From: an uncultured Muribaculaceae bacterium
GTDB lineage: Bacteria; Bacteroidota; Bacteroidia; Bacteroidales; Muribaculaceae
Assembly (NCBI GenBank): GCA_910578365.1
Contig: CAJTRC010000002.1
Location: 1 to 64,000 of the forward strand
DNA: 64,000 bases
Reading direction: 5' to 3'
Positions 1 to 9,333 of this stretch are shown here, in pieces. Position numbers and translations under genes: made by a program. The notes beneath the pieces were generated by a model that was given only the letters and a program-made list of their open reading frames with translations, ran no database searches and was not told where the DNA came from. Position 1 is the stretch's first letter; each line of letters begins with the position of its first letter.

Positions 1-145
1 CGGCCAGAATTTTCAGCAGTGTGCTTTTGCCGGCGCCGTTTTTGCCCATCAGGGCTATGCGATCCTTGGGATTGATTACAAAAGATATGTCCTTGAACAG
101 GGTAGTGCCCCCGAATTCAACAGTAAGAGCGTCGACTGATACCAT
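1..145 (-). CDS. ABC-F family ATPase, N-terminal fragment
   Basis: The first 48 codons of a protein that runs off the left edge. The N-terminus MVSVDALTVEFGG is followed by a Walker A motif GKNGAGKST near residues 35-43. A soluble ABC ATPase beginning directly with the nucleotide-binding fold, with no membrane segments, fits the ABC-F translation factors (EttA/Uup-like) that act on ribosomes rather than in transport. Only the first part of the first ATPase domain is visible, so the subfamily cannot be fixed. The ATG at 143-145 lies about 25 nt below a strong promoter motif. Confidence 0.75.
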   Translation of the reverse strand, partial: MVSVDALTVEFGGTTLFKDISFVINPKDRIALMGKNGAGKSTLLKILA

Positions 146-169
146 ATTAAATTAATACAAAAATTTCCG

Positions 170-201
170 CAAAGTTACGAAAATTCCGTCGCACAGGCAA
201 A
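170..201 (-). promoter_or_regulatory. Bacteroidota-type promoter for the ABC-F gene
   Basis: On the minus strand, TTTG (198-201), a 20-nt spacer and TAACTTTG (170-177). This matches the Bacteroidetes -33/-7 consensus and sits about 25 nt before the start codon. Confidence 0.7.
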
Positions 202-221
202 CTGCGTCGAATCATCGGGTC

Positions 222-2090
222 CTACCAGTTTTGAAGTATCATTACCTGGCGTGGCGCAAAGGTCATGGTTTCCTCTATGGTCACAGGGCTGTCGCTGATA
301 ATATCATACAGGCGCAAACCATAGGGCATGGCCTCTACAGTGCGCTCCATAGTAAGGGTCTGTTCACTGTCGCGACCGTTGAGAATCACCGTCACCGCCT
401 TGTCGCCGAGCTTGCGCTGATATACGTACAGGCCGTTCTGCGGCATGAAATGCTTAAGCGAGCCATGGGCCATTATATCGCGAGCCTCGTTGCGGCGCCA
501 CTGCAGCAGCTTCGACATATAGTTCCATGCCTCGTTCTGCAGCGGCGTGCGGCCTTCGGCCTTGAAGGCGTTGACCTCGTCGCCTGGGAAACCGCCGGGA
601 AAATCAAGACGCACATATCCGTCGCTGCCTTCTTTGCTGCCGTACATCAGCAGCTCGGTTCCATAATAAATCTGCGGTATGCCGCGCGAGGTCAGAAGAA
701 ATGCCACGGCCTGCTTCCAGTTGTCGATATTCTCAGGTTCTTCGAGCAGAAAGCGGTCCGAGTCGTGGTTGTCGAGAAAGGTGAGTATATGCTGCGGGTC
801 GGGGTACATGAAGTCCTGCGACAAGTGATCGTACAGGTCGTTCAGCCCGTGCCACGGGTCGGTATCTTCATAAAACGCCTTGCGTCCGTCCTGTACAAAG
901 TAAAAGTCCATAACACTGGGCAGGTGAGTATCGACCGGATTGAGTTTGCTGCCGGCCTGCCAGAAAGCACCGCCCGATTCTTTACCATACCAGCACTCGC
1001 CCACAATATTGAAGTCCGGATACTCGCGCAGCACATCGGCGGCCCATCCGGCCATGGCCCGCATATCGGCGTATGGATAGGTGTCCATACGTATTCCGTC
1101 GATTTTTGCTGACTCGATCCACCAAATTGAGTTCTGGGTAAGATATTTCATCAGGTGCGGATTGCGCTGGTTGAGGTCGGGCATCATGGGCACAAACCAT
1201 CCGTTGACGGTGTGGTCGAGGTCGTAGTCGCTCACGTATGGGTCGTGAATGGTGGTGAGGCGGTAATTGGTCATCACATCCTGCGCGGGATGATTGAACC
1301 AATCGTGCGACGGCGCATCTTTCATCCAAGGATGATTGGAGCCTGAGTGGTTGAAAATCATGTCCATCACCACTTTAAGTCCCCTGGCATGCGCATCGCT
1401 TACCAACTGCGAATACTCGCTGTTAGAGCCGAAGCGTGGATCTATTTTATAATAATCGGTAGTGGCATAGCCGTGATAGCTGCCGCCGGGCATGTCGTTT
1501 TCCAGCACCGGGCACAGCCATATGGCTGTTACGCCAAGCGAGTCGATGTAGTCCAGATGGTTGCGTATGCCGCGCATGTCGCCGCCGTGTCGCGAGTTGG
1601 GTTTGTTGCGCTCGGCCGCCACCGGATATTCCAGAACGTCCATGTCGACATCCTTGTCGTCCAAGCCCTTGGCAAAGCGGTCGGGCATAAGCAGATACAG
1701 CACATCGCCGGCATCGAAGCCACGGTATTCCGAGGCGGCACGGTCGCGCTTCTTAAGCTCGTAGGGCACTGCCGCCTTACGTCCGTCGAGGGTATAACGC
1801 AGCTGCATATTACCGGCTTTGGTATCGGGAGCAATGGTCAGATACAGCAGTTTGTAGTTGGGGCTGTCGAGGCTGAGCTGCTCCAGCAGCTTCACTCCGG
1901 AATAATCCACCGAGAAGTCCGCACGGGCAATATTGTCGCCCGTAAGCATAATCTGCAAAGTATCATTGGCCATTCCTGTCCACCAGTACGGAGGCTCTAT
2001 ATTAGAAATCACATTCGGCGCCGATTTTGCGCCACAAATCGAAAATGCGCCGGCTACCAGGCCGACTGCCAAGGATCTTAATCGTTTCAT
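222..2090 (-). CDS. GH13 alpha-amylase family enzyme, SusA/neopullulanase-like
   Basis: A 622-residue secreted glycoside hydrolase expected to hydrolyse alpha-1,4 glucans such as starch, maltodextrin or pullulan in the periplasm. Start ATG 2088-2090 is chosen because it begins a signal peptide (MKRLRSLAVG, hydrophobic core to about residue 24). An in-frame extension upstream would place nine residues before that signal. An N-terminal cyclomaltodextrinase-type beta domain precedes the (beta/alpha)8 barrel. The catalytic set is visible: nucleophile Asp about 336 in GIRMDTYPYAD, acid/base Glu about 365 in NIVGECW, and Asp about 443 in FLDNHDSDR. It is divergent from glgB, giving an alpha-glucan pair, but no susC/D genes are in view. 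Confidence 0.9.
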   Translation of the reverse strand: MKRLRSLAVGLVAGAFSICGAKSAPNVISNIEPPYWWTGMANDTLQIMLTGDNIARADFSVDYSGVKLLEQLSLDSPNYKLLYLTIAPDTKAGNMQLRYTLDGRKAAVPYELKKRDRAASEYRGFDAGDVLYLLMPDRFAKGLDDKDVDMDVLEYPVAAERNKPNSRHGGDMRGIRNHLDYIDSLGVTAIWLCPVLENDMPGGSYHGYATTDYYKIDPRFGSNSEYSQLVSDAHARGLKVVMDMIFNHSGSNHPWMKDAPSHDWFNHPAQDVMTNYRLTTIHDPYVSDYDLDHTVNGWFVPMMPDLNQRNPHLMKYLTQNSIWWIESAKIDGIRMDTYPYADMRAMAGWAADVLREYPDFNIVGECWYGKESGGAFWQAGSKLNPVDTHLPSVMDFYFVQDGRKAFYEDTDPWHGLNDLYDHLSQDFMYPDPQHILTFLDNHDSDRFLLEEPENIDNWKQAVAFLLTSRGIPQIYYGTELLMYGSKEGSDGYVRLDFPGGFPGDEVNAFKAEGRTPLQNEAWNYMSKLLQWRRNEARDIMAHGSLKHFMPQNGLYVYQRKLGDKAVTVILNGRDSEQTLTMERTVEAMPYGLRLYDIISDSPVTIEETMTFAPRQVMILQNW

Positions 2091-2114
2091 GGAAGAGTGT
2101 AATTGTATGATTCG

Positions 2115-2122
2115 CAAAGATA
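2115..2122 (-). promoter_or_regulatory. -7 box for the GH13 gene
   Basis: TATCTTTG on the minus strand, about 25 nt upstream of the ATG at 2090. It fits TAnnTTTG. No clear -33 TTTG is seen at the usual spacing. Confidence 0.5.
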
Positions 2123-2231
2123 CAAAAAAAAATCAATACCACAGCAGAGGTTCCCGCTGCGACAGCATCAGCGAAAATCGCTATTTTCACTAATTTGTGT
2201 TAATTAATTATATTTTTCCAGTCTTTTTTGT

Positions 2232-2239
2232 TAAGTTTG
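2232..2239 (+). promoter_or_regulatory. -7 box for glgB
   Basis: TAAGTTTG fits TAnnTTTG and lies 34 nt before the glgB ATG. The upstream region is AT-rich without a clear -33 TTTG. Confidence 0.5.
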
Positions 2240-2273
2240 TAACTTACTAAACCCCAAACACAAGCATCAGGGT

Positions 2274-4352
2274 ATGAAAACCGACAATCAAAATAAAAAG
2301 ACGGGCCGCAAACCGGCGGCACGCAAACCCAGAATACTGCCCATTATCAAAAACGACCCCTGGCTCGAACCATATACCGACGCTATCAACGGACGACACC
2401 AAGATTATATTCGGAAACTCGCCGACCTGACCGTCAACTGCAAGTCGCTTACCGACTTCGCCAACGCCCACAAATATTTTGGACTTCATCGCGACGGCAA
2501 AGAATGGATTTTCCGCGAATGGGCACCCAACGCTTCCGCCATAACTCTGGTTGGAGATTTCTCCAACTGGGAACAGCGACCCGAATTCGGACTCAAAAAA
2601 CTCGACGGCGGTGTATGGGAAATACGCATACCTGCCAAGGCCGTCAGCCACGGACAGCTTTATAAAATGATTGTGGAATGGCCCGGTGGCAAAGCCGAAC
2701 GCATTCCGGCATACGCCAACCGCGTGGTGCAGGACCCTAACACCAAAATATTCTCGGCTCAGGTATGGGAACCGGCAACAGCCTATAAATGGGAACACGA
2801 CAAATTCACCCCCGACACCAAACCCCTGCTCATATATGAGTGCCACATAGGCATGGCCCAGGAACGCGAAGGCGTGGGCACTTACGAGGAATTCCGCACC
2901 GAGATTCTGCCTCGCATAGCCGCCGACGGCTACAACGCCATACAGATTATGGCCATACAGGAGCACCCCTACTACGGCTCGTTCGGCTACCACGTGTCGA
3001 ATTTCTTCGCCGCCTCCAGCCGTTTCGGAACACCCGAAGACCTCAAACACCTTATCGATGACGCACACCGACTGGGCATAGCCGTAATCATGGACATTGT
3101 ACACTCGCACGCCGTGAAGAACGAGGCCGAAGGACTCGGACGACTCGACGGCAGCTACGACCTCTACTTCTACGGCGACAGCCGTCGCGAACACCCTGCA
3201 TGGGACTCGCTCTGCTTCGATTACGGCAAGAACGAGGTGCTGCACTTTCTGCTCTCCAACTGCAAATACTGGCTCGAAGAATACCACTTCGACGGTTTTC
3301 GCTTCGACGGCGTCACTTCGATGCTGTACTACAACCACGGCCTCGGACAGGCCTTCGGCGGATACGGCGACTACTACAACGGTGCCCAGGACACCAACGC
3401 CATTACATACCTCACCCTGGCCAACACCCTCATACACCAGATAAACCACAAAGCCATAACTATAGCCGAGGAAATGAGCGGAATGCCGGGCCTGGCAACT
3501 CCGGTGGCCGACGGCGGCATTGGCTTCGACTACCGAATGGCAATGGGTATTCCTGACTACTGGATAAAAACTCTCAAGGAAAAGAAGGACGAGGACTGGC
3601 ATCCGACATCGATATTCTGGGAACTCACAAACCGCCGCGCCGACGAGAAAACCATATCTTACGTCGAAAGCCACGACCAGGCTCTGGTAGGTGACAAAAC
3701 AGTGATTTTCCGCCTGATCGACAAAGAAATGTACTGGCACATGAACAAGGATGACGGCGACATGACCGTGGCCCGGGGCATAGCCATGCACAAGATGATT
3801 CGATTGGTGACCCTTTCAAGCATCAACGGAGGCTACCTCAACTTCATGGGCAATGAATGGGGCCACCCCGAATGGATTGACTTCCCACGCGAAGGCAACG
3901 GATGGAGCCACAAATACGCACGCCGCCAATGGAGCCTCGTCGACAACGGTCTGCTCAAATACGAGTGGCTCAACAACTTCGACAACGCCATGATACACCT
4001 CGTGAGCAGCGTGTACAATTTCCAGGCTCTGCCGATACGCAAACTTTGGGAGAAAGACGACGACCAGATTCTCGCCTTCATGCGCGGCGACCTGGTATTT
4101 GTGTTCAACTTCAATCCGGCCAAGTCGTTCACAGACTACGGCATACTCGCACCCGCCGGCAACTACCGCACTGTACTCACCACCGATAACCCCGACTTCG
4201 GCGGCTACGGCAACATTGACGAGAAAGTCGAACACATCACCCTGCACGACGAACTTTACGCTCCCGCCGGAGTGGAATGGCTCAAACTATATCTGCCCGC
4301 CCGCTCGGCCATGGTATTGCGCAAAAAACGCGCCGCACCCCGAAAGAAATAA
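2274..4352 (+). CDS. glgB: 1,4-alpha-glucan branching enzyme
   Basis: A 692-residue cytoplasmic enzyme that cuts alpha-1,4 chains and re-attaches them by alpha-1,6 bonds during glycogen synthesis. A Lys/Arg-rich N-terminus (about 25 residues) leads into a CBM48 domain (about 70-165; GDFSNWEQR visible), then the GH13 catalytic barrel. Catalytic residues appear as Asp345 in GFRFDGVTSM, Glu399 in IAEEMSGMP and Asp468 in ESHDQAL. The late motif GNEWGHPEW and the overall form resemble the eukaryote-like GH13_8 branching enzymes common in Bacteroidota rather than the E. coli form. No other glycogen genes are adjacent; the neighbour is the divergent amylase. Confidence 0.95.
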   Translation: MKTDNQNKKTGRKPAARKPRILPIIKNDPWLEPYTDAINGRHQDYIRKLADLTVNCKSLTDFANAHKYFGLHRDGKEWIFREWAPNASAITLVGDFSNWEQRPEFGLKKLDGGVWEIRIPAKAVSHGQLYKMIVEWPGGKAERIPAYANRVVQDPNTKIFSAQVWEPATAYKWEHDKFTPDTKPLLIYECHIGMAQEREGVGTYEEFRTEILPRIAADGYNAIQIMAIQEHPYYGSFGYHVSNFFAASSRFGTPEDLKHLIDDAHRLGIAVIMDIVHSHAVKNEAEGLGRLDGSYDLYFYGDSRREHPAWDSLCFDYGKNEVLHFLLSNCKYWLEEYHFDGFRFDGVTSMLYYNHGLGQAFGGYGDYYNGAQDTNAITYLTLANTLIHQINHKAITIAEEMSGMPGLATPVADGGIGFDYRMAMGIPDYWIKTLKEKKDEDWHPTSIFWELTNRRADEKTISYVESHDQALVGDKTVIFRLIDKEMYWHMNKDDGDMTVARGIAMHKMIRLVTLSSINGGYLNFMGNEWGHPEWIDFPREGNGWSHKYARRQWSLVDNGLLKYEWLNNFDNAMIHLVSSVYNFQALPIRKLWEKDDDQILAFMRGDLVFVFNFNPAKSFTDYGILAPAGNYRTVLTTDNPDFGGYGNIDEKVEHITLHDELYAPAGVEWLKLYLPARSAMVLRKKRAAPRKK

Positions 4353-4364
4353 TATACGTCGAAT

Positions 4365-4410
4365 ACACATAGAAACCATAAGACCGTTGCCGATTATGGT
4401 TTCTATGTGT
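4365..4410. terminator. Perfect 17-bp hairpin between convergent glgB and cdd
   Basis: Arms 4365-4381 and 4394-4410 are exact reverse complements around a 12-nt loop. The hairpin sits midway between two convergent stop codons (4352 and 4442). There is no U-tract on either side, so it is read as a bidirectional stem-loop terminator or 3'-end stabiliser, not a classical intrinsic terminator. Confidence 0.6.
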
Positions 4411-4441
4411 GCGCACGTGTATGCTACGGGGATTATTCCTG

Positions 4442-4915
4442 TCAGAAATCAGTAAATGCCAGAGGCAGCATCGAAACCACCGACGGCAAGCGATACACCT
4501 TGTCCTTGCCGCACAGCAGCACTTCCACCGGCCCTCCGGCAAGCATCTCATACTCCAGCAGCGACTGACGGCAGGCTCCGCACGGAGCCACCGGGTCGGC
4601 CACAAACTCGCCGTCCGTGCCACGGGCGGCGACCGCTATCCGGCGGAACTTCGCCTGCGGATAGCGGGCATGCGCATAAAAGCACGCCGAACGCTCAGCA
4701 CAAGTACCCGACGGATAAGCCACATTTTCCTGATTGGCACCCGACACAATCTCGCCATTGTCGAGAGCTATAGCCGCACCCACACGGAAATTGCTGTACG
4801 GAGCATACGAACGCTCAGTAGCCTCGCGGGCAAGCAAAGCCAGCTGCTCCTCGTCGGAGTTAAGTTCATCATATCCCAGAACCTCAACCTTGATGGTAAT
4901 TTCAAACTGTTTCAT
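4442..4915 (-). CDS. cdd: Cytidine deaminase
   Basis: A 157-residue pyrimidine-salvage enzyme converting (deoxy)cytidine to (deoxy)uridine. The zinc-site motifs are intact: TCAERSA, with Cys as ligand and the catalytic Glu, and PCGACRQ, with two further Cys ligands. Substrate-binding FRVGAAI and NQENVAYPSG also match the family. The ATG at 4913-4915 (MKQFEITIKV) is preferred over an upstream in-frame codon because a consensus promoter at 4940-4971 would place transcription start just above it. Confidence 0.93.
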   Translation of the reverse strand: MKQFEITIKVEVLGYDELNSDEEQLALLAREATERSYAPYSNFRVGAAIALDNGEIVSGANQENVAYPSGTCAERSACFYAHARYPQAKFRRIAVAARGTDGEFVADPVAPCGACRQSLLEYEMLAGGPVEVLLCGKDKVYRLPSVVSMLPLAFTDF

Positions 4916-4939
4916 GCCTGATATAAAAATTTTATACTG

Positions 4940-4971
4940 CAAATTTAAGGCCTTTTGTAGCTTATAACAAA
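4940..4971 (-). promoter_or_regulatory. Bacteroidota-type promoter for cdd
   Basis: Minus-strand TTTG (4968-4971), a 20-nt spacer and TAAATTTG (4940-4947), 25 nt before the cdd ATG. Confidence 0.7.
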
Positions 4972-5011
4972 AAATAGCCCCCGAAAATTTTCAGATATGC
5001 GAAATTTGCAC

Positions 5012-5019
5012 TACTTTTG
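5012..5019 (+). promoter_or_regulatory. -7 box for the TPR membrane protein gene
   Basis: TACTTTTG fits TAnnTTTG, 64 nt before the ATG at 5084. No good -33 element is seen. Confidence 0.4.
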
Positions 5020-5083
5020 CAGTTCGGAAAGCTATACGCCGACCAATCACTGAAATAAAAAACCGAAAACATTATCATAATAG

Positions 5084-5836
5084 ATGGCAACAAACAATCC
5101 TCAGCAGACCGAAGCCACCAATGTGGCAGTGGATAACAACGCCGGCGACCCCGGCGAAATGTTACTGGCCAAAGCCAAGGCCAACAAAAAACGTATCGTA
5201 GCCCTTAGCGTAGCTTTCGCTGTAATTCTGGTGGCTGCACTCGCCTGGTTCTTCATATCGCAGGCCAACAACCGCAAGGCCGACGAAGCCGCGGCTACAG
5301 CCGACATGACTCTTGTCAAAGGCGGTGCCGATGCCGACTCTCTTGCCCTGCCCCTCTACCTCAAGGCTGCAGACATGCATGGCAAAAGCGCACAGCGCTC
5401 CGAAGCCATGGCCGGAATACTGCTCTATCAGAACAAAAAATACGAAGAAGCCATTAAGCACTTCGACGCCGCTTCGCTTAAAGGCGAACTCGCTCCCGTG
5501 GGTGTACTCATAGCCAAAGGCAACTGCTATGCCAACCTCGAACAGCTCGACAAGGCCCTCGATTGTTTCCTTAAAGCTGCCGGCAAAGCCGACGACAACG
5601 CTGCTCTCGCTCCGTTCGCTCTGGTAAAAGCCGCCAACGTATATCACGTGCAGAAAAACTATGCCAAGGAAGCCGAATGTTTCGAGAAAATCCTCAATGA
5701 CTATCCCGAATATGCCGCAAACCCCTACTTCGATGCCGACCCCTCCGACCCCTCGGCAGCGAACTATAACGACGGCACTCAGCGCGACATCCGCAAATAC
5801 TACGAGCGCGCCAAGGCTCTGGCAGCCGGCAAATAA
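5084..5836 (+). CDS. Membrane-anchored tetratricopeptide repeat protein
   Basis: 250 residues: a cytoplasmic N-terminus of about 38 residues, one membrane helix (about 40-60, VALSVAFAVILVAALAWFF), then TPR-like helical repeats (about 85-200, for example AEAMAG/YEEAIKHFDAASLKG, ANLEQLDKALDCF, YAKEAECFEKIL). The layout resembles YfgM-type proteins, which help periplasmic chaperone networks, but the match is only architectural and no function is assigned. A monocistronic unit: promoter-like box upstream, intrinsic terminator directly downstream. Confidence 0.7.
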   Translation: MATNNPQQTEATNVAVDNNAGDPGEMLLAKAKANKKRIVALSVAFAVILVAALAWFFISQANNRKADEAAATADMTLVKGGADADSLALPLYLKAADMHGKSAQRSEAMAGILLYQNKKYEEAIKHFDAASLKGELAPVGVLIAKGNCYANLEQLDKALDCFLKAAGKADDNAALAPFALVKAANVYHVQKNYAKEAECFEKILNDYPEYAANPYFDADPSDPSAANYNDGTQRDIRKYYERAKALAAGK

Positions 5837-5861
5837 ACGGACTCCATCCATTCATCGCATT

Positions 5862-5896
5862 GCGGGCATCCCGGTCGGGATGCCCGCTTCTTTTTT
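5862..5896 (+). terminator. Intrinsic terminator after the TPR gene
   Basis: A 12-bp GC-rich perfect stem (5862-5873 with 5876-5887) is followed by TTCTTTTTT. It lies 26 nt after the stop and before the convergent mutS stop at 5921. Confidence 0.9.
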
Positions 5897-5920
5897 ATGA
5901 CCACGCTCATCAATCAAGCA

Positions 5921-8527
5921 TCATCGGGCAGTGATGATGCTGCGGAGGTCGTTGAGCTTGGTAAGGGCCTCGATGGGGGTGAGGCGGTTTATGTCAAGAC
6001 CTAAGAGTGCGTCGCGAACCTGCTCGAGCACAGGGTCATCGAGCTGGAAAAAGCTGAGTTGTACGCCGTCGGCAGATGTGGCCTCAACTGCCGGCCTTTC
6101 GCCTTCCTGCGAGTTGTGACGTTCAAGCTGACGGAGTATGCTCTCTGCCCGGTCGATGATTTCGCGGGGCATGCCGGCCAGACGGGCTACATGTATGCCG
6201 AAACTGTGCTGACTGCCGCCTGGAGCCAGCTTGCGCAGAAACACGACCTTGCCGTCGATTTCCTTTACCGATACGTTGTAGTTGGCTATGCGGGGGAATG
6301 AGGCCTCCATGTCGTTGAGTTCGTGGTAGTGGGTGGCGAAGAGCGTTTTCGGATGCTCCGCGCCGTGCTGATGCAGGTATTCGACAATCGACCAGGCTAT
6401 GCTGATGCCGTCGTAGGTAGAAGTGCCGCGGCCAAGCTCGTCGAAGAGTATCAGCGACCGACGGCTGATATTGTTGAGTATCGCGGCGGCCTCGTTCATC
6501 TCCACCATGAATGTCGACTCGCCCAGCGATATGTTGTCGCTGGCTCCCACACGGGTGAATATCTTGTCAATCACGCCTATGTGGGCGCTGTCGGCTGCCA
6601 CAAAGCAGCCTATCTGGGCCATGATTACGTTGAGGGCGGTCTGACGCAGCAGTGCCGACTTACCCGACATGTTTGGACCGGTAATCATCATCACCTGCGT
6701 ATGGTCGTTGTGCAGTTCCACCGAGTTGCTTACATAGGGTTCACCCGGGGGCAGCTGGCGCTCGATTACCGGGTGTCGGGCTTCGACAAGCTTGAGTATA
6801 AGCGAGTCGTCAACTACCGGACGATTATAGCGGTATGTACGGGCTACATCGGTGAAAGCGGTGAGCACGTCGATTGCCGACAGTATGGCGGCATCAGTCT
6901 GCAGGCGCGGTATCGACTCGGAGAGCTTGTCAAGCAGGTCGTCGTAAAGGCGTCGCTCTATTATGTCGATGTGTTCCTGAGCACCGGTTATCTGCTCTTC
7001 GTAGGTTTTGAGTTCCTCGGTTATATATCGCTCGGCGTTCACTAATGTCTGCTTGCGTATCCACTCCGGCGGCACCTTGTCCTTATGGGTGTTGGTAACT
7101 TCGATATAGTAGCCGAACACGTTGTTGAACCCTATCTTCAGTGAGGAGATTCCGGTGGCTTTGCTCTCGCGGGCCTGAATCTGCATCAGATATTCCTTGC
7201 CGTTGGTCGAGAGGGAGTGCAGGCGGTCGAGCTCGCTGTCTACGCCGTGATTGAACACCGGCCCTCGGCCGAGAGCGTTGGGGGCGTCCTGACGCACACG
7301 CGAGCGTATGAGCTCTATCACGTCGGAGCAGAGGTCGAGTCGCGAGGCCATGGCGCTCAAGCCCGGAAGTTCGCAGTGCATGCACAGGCGGCTTACAGGC
7401 TCAACGGCGTCGAGGGCTGTAGCTATACCTAAGATTTCGCGAGGGGTGATGCGGCGGGTAGCAAGCTTGGAGATAAGGCGTTCGAGGTCGCCCATGCCTG
7501 AGAGAGCATAAGCCACTTCATCGCGGTCGTCGGGATGGCGAAAGAAGTACTCCACCACATCGAGGCGCTCGTTGATAGCTTTGGGTTCTTTGAGCGGGAA
7601 GGCCAGCCAGCGTTTGAGCAGACGGGCTCCGCCCGGACTTACCGTGCGGTCGATAACCGACAGCAGCGAGCGTCCGTCGCGCTCGAGCGAGTCGAGCAGT
7701 TCGAGATTGCGCACCGTAAACCGGTCAAGACGCACAAATCGCTCCTGTTCGATACGCGATATGGAGGTTATATGCCCTATGCGGGTATGCTTTGTAAGGT
7801 CAAGGTAATGCAGTATGGCTCCGGCGGCTATGATGGACTGTGTCATGCTGTCGATGCCGAATCCTTTGAGCGAGGCGGTGCCGAACTGCCGCAGCAGGCG
7901 CTCGGTGGCATTGTCGTAGGCGAACATCCAGTCGTCGAGCTCAAAGGTGGCCGGGTGGGTGCTGAACGACTGCCGGGCCTGCTCCATACATCCGTGCTCG
8001 ACTATTAGTTCTTTCGGAGCCATAGACTCCAGAATCTTGTCGACATACCCGACGCTGCCCTGGGCTGCCAGAAACTCGCCGGTGCTGATGTCGAGAAAGG
8101 CCACGCCTACGGCGTCGCGGCTGAAGCAGACTGAGGCCAGAAAGTTATTCTCTTTGTTCGACAGCACGGTATCAGCCATAGCCACGCCGGGGGTTACAAG
8201 CTCGGTTATGCCGCGCTTCACCAGCTTTTTGGTGAGTTTGGGGTCTTCGAGTTGCTCGCAGATGGCCACACGCTTGCCGGCACGCACCAAACGCGGCAAG
8301 TAGGTGTCAAGGGCATGATGCGGAAAGCCGGCGAGCTCTACCGACTGCGCCGCTCCGTTGGCGCGGCGTGTAAGGGTTATGCCCAGGATTTCCGAGGCAG
8401 AGATGGCATCGTCAGAGAAAGTTTCGTAAAAGTCGCCCACGCGGAAAAGCAATACTGCATCGGGATGCTTGGCTTTCATCTCGGTGTACTGCTTCATCAG
8501 CGGAGTTTCCACGTATTTCTTTGCCAT
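5921..8527 (-). CDS. mutS: DNA mismatch repair protein MutS
   Basis: An 868-residue mismatch-recognition ATPase. The N-terminal mismatch-binding domain carries the Phe-x-Glu wedge in [10 protein letters not shown] (about residues 29-38). The connector, lever and clamp domains follow. The C-terminal ABC-type ATPase has Walker [15 protein letters not shown] (about residue 617) and Walker [14 protein letters not shown]. Length matches full-size MutS1. It is probably transcribed with the small membrane protein gene 8 nt upstream. Confidence 0.97.
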   Translation of the reverse strand: MAKKYVETPLMKQYTEMKAKHPDAVLLFRVGDFYETFSDDAISASEILGITLTRRANGAAQSVELAGFPHHALDTYLPRLVRAGKRVAICEQLEDPKLTKKLVKRGITELVTPGVAMADTVLSNKENNFLASVCFSRDAVGVAFLDISTGEFLAAQGSVGYVDKILESMAPKELIVEHGCMEQARQSFSTHPATFELDDWMFAYDNATERLLRQFGTASLKGFGIDSMTQSIIAAGAILHYLDLTKHTRIGHITSISRIEQERFVRLDRFTVRNLELLDSLERDGRSLLSVIDRTVSPGGARLLKRWLAFPLKEPKAINERLDVVEYFFRHPDDRDEVAYALSGMGDLERLISKLATRRITPREILGIATALDAVEPVSRLCMHCELPGLSAMASRLDLCSDVIELIRSRVRQDAPNALGRGPVFNHGVDSELDRLHSLSTNGKEYLMQIQARESKATGISSLKIGFNNVFGYYIEVTNTHKDKVPPEWIRKQTLVNAERYITEELKTYEEQITGAQEHIDIIERRLYDDLLDKLSESIPRLQTDAAILSAIDVLTAFTDVARTYRYNRPVVDDSLILKLVEARHPVIERQLPPGEPYVSNSVELHNDHTQVMMITGPNMSGKSALLRQTALNVIMAQIGCFVAADSAHIGVIDKIFTRVGASDNISLGESTFMVEMNEAAAILNNISRRSLILFDELGRGTSTYDGISIAWSIVEYLHQHGAEHPKTLFATHYHELNDMEASFPRIANYNVSVKEIDGKVVFLRKLAPGGSQHSFGIHVARLAGMPREIIDRAESILRQLERHNSQEGERPAVEATSADGVQLSFFQLDDPVLEQVRDALLGLDINRLTPIEALTKLNDLRSIITAR

Positions 8528-8535
8528 TTATAATT

Positions 8536-8910
8536 TTACTTTTTTGTATTCAGCAATTTGCGCTGCCGCATCGGAATCATTATTGAAGTAAATATCTGTA
8601 TGGCGGCTCCGGCCAGCGTAAAGGCCAACCAGTCGCGCATGGTGCCCGACGGATAGAACATAAAGAAGGTGCCGGCGCAAAAGAATATCGCGCTCCAGCC
8701 TTCCATGCGGTAGAGGCGGCGCAGACGCAGGTCGGTGGCGCCGTGAGTGATAAAAAGGCGGCACAGAAGCAGCAATACCGCTCCCGCGGCATATACATAT
8801 TGGAACCAGCCGCCGGGATTGAACGGGTGCAGTATCAGCGGCTCCATTGTGGCCAGTGCTACCAGCAGCAAGCCAACGGGCACAAGGCCCTGGAAAATCT
8901 TATTTTTCAA
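8536..8910 (-). CDS. Small integral membrane protein of unknown function
   Basis: 124 residues with about four hydrophobic helices: near 8-25, 35-50 (YVYAAGAVLLLLC), 72-88 (AIFFCAGTFFMFY) and 92-112. It has a positively charged loop LRLRRLYR and tail MRQRK. The start is TTG at 8908-8910, chosen because it gives MKNKIFQG before the first helix; no ATG exists nearby upstream. It lies 8 nt ahead of mutS. I do not recognise a named family. Confidence 0.6.
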   Translation of the reverse strand: MKNKIFQGLVPVGLLLVALATMEPLILHPFNPGGWFQYVYAAGAVLLLLCRLFITHGATDLRLRRLYRMEGWSAIFFCAGTFFMFYPSGTMRDWLAFTLAGAAIQIFTSIMIPMRQRKLLNTKK

Positions 8911-8958
8911 TTAATGCAGTGTTGAGTTTATATGGTGGAAAAGGCGACGGCGGCAGAA

Positions 8959-9285
8959 CTACCGTCCGGCATCGGGCTCCATCACGTACACGTCCTCGCC
9001 GGGGCGGTTCATGTTGTGTTCCTCGCGTACTACCTGCTCGACCGCACGTGAGTCGCTGCGCAGTTTTTCATTGAGGCCGCGGTAGTAGGCCACCGAATCC
9101 TCCGAGGCATTGACCTCGCGCTGCAGCGAGTCGATAACACGCTGGTACTCGAATTTTTTCATGGCCGAATGTGAGCTGAAAAAGAGTAAGTACACAAAAT
9201 ATGCAATCACCGCCAGAGCCGCTACCGACATGTAGCGACCCAGCCAGCCTCGTTTCTTGCCTTGAGCTTCGTTACCGTTTTCCAT
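8959..9285 (-). CDS. Septum formation initiator family protein (DivIC/FtsB-like)
   Basis: 108 residues: a short basic cytoplasmic tail, one membrane helix (about 19-37), then a periplasmic coiled coil (about 43-90), ending in REEHNMNRPGEDVYV. That pattern is typical of the FtsB/DivIC family that bridges FtsL and FtsQ in the divisome. It is coded away from the dcw cluster, as is common in Bacteroidota. A consensus promoter lies just upstream. Confidence 0.85.
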   Translation of the reverse strand: MENGNEAQGKKRGWLGRYMSVAALAVIAYFVYLLFFSSHSAMKKFEYQRVIDSLQREVNASEDSVAYYRGLNEKLRSDSRAVEQVVREEHNMNRPGEDVYVMEPDAGR

Positions 9286-9302
9286 CGTTCTGTTTTATTA
9301 CG

Positions 9303-9333
9303 CAAATTTAATCATTTTCCGCGAATCACGCAA
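9303..9333 (-). promoter_or_regulatory. Promoter for the DivIC/FtsB-like gene
   Basis: Minus-strand TTG (9331-9333), a 20-nt spacer and TAAATTTG (9303-9310), 18 nt before the ATG. The -33 part overlaps the last codons of the radical SAM gene. Confidence 0.65.

Noticed and set aside
2091-2117. Nine-codon upstream extension of the GH13 enzyme
   Set aside because: It would place residues before a well-formed signal peptide and overlap the -7 box.
2247-3791. A 514-codon open frame opposite glgB
   Set aside because: It is a shadow of the GC-biased third codon positions of glgB. The product has no family features and glgB motifs are complete.
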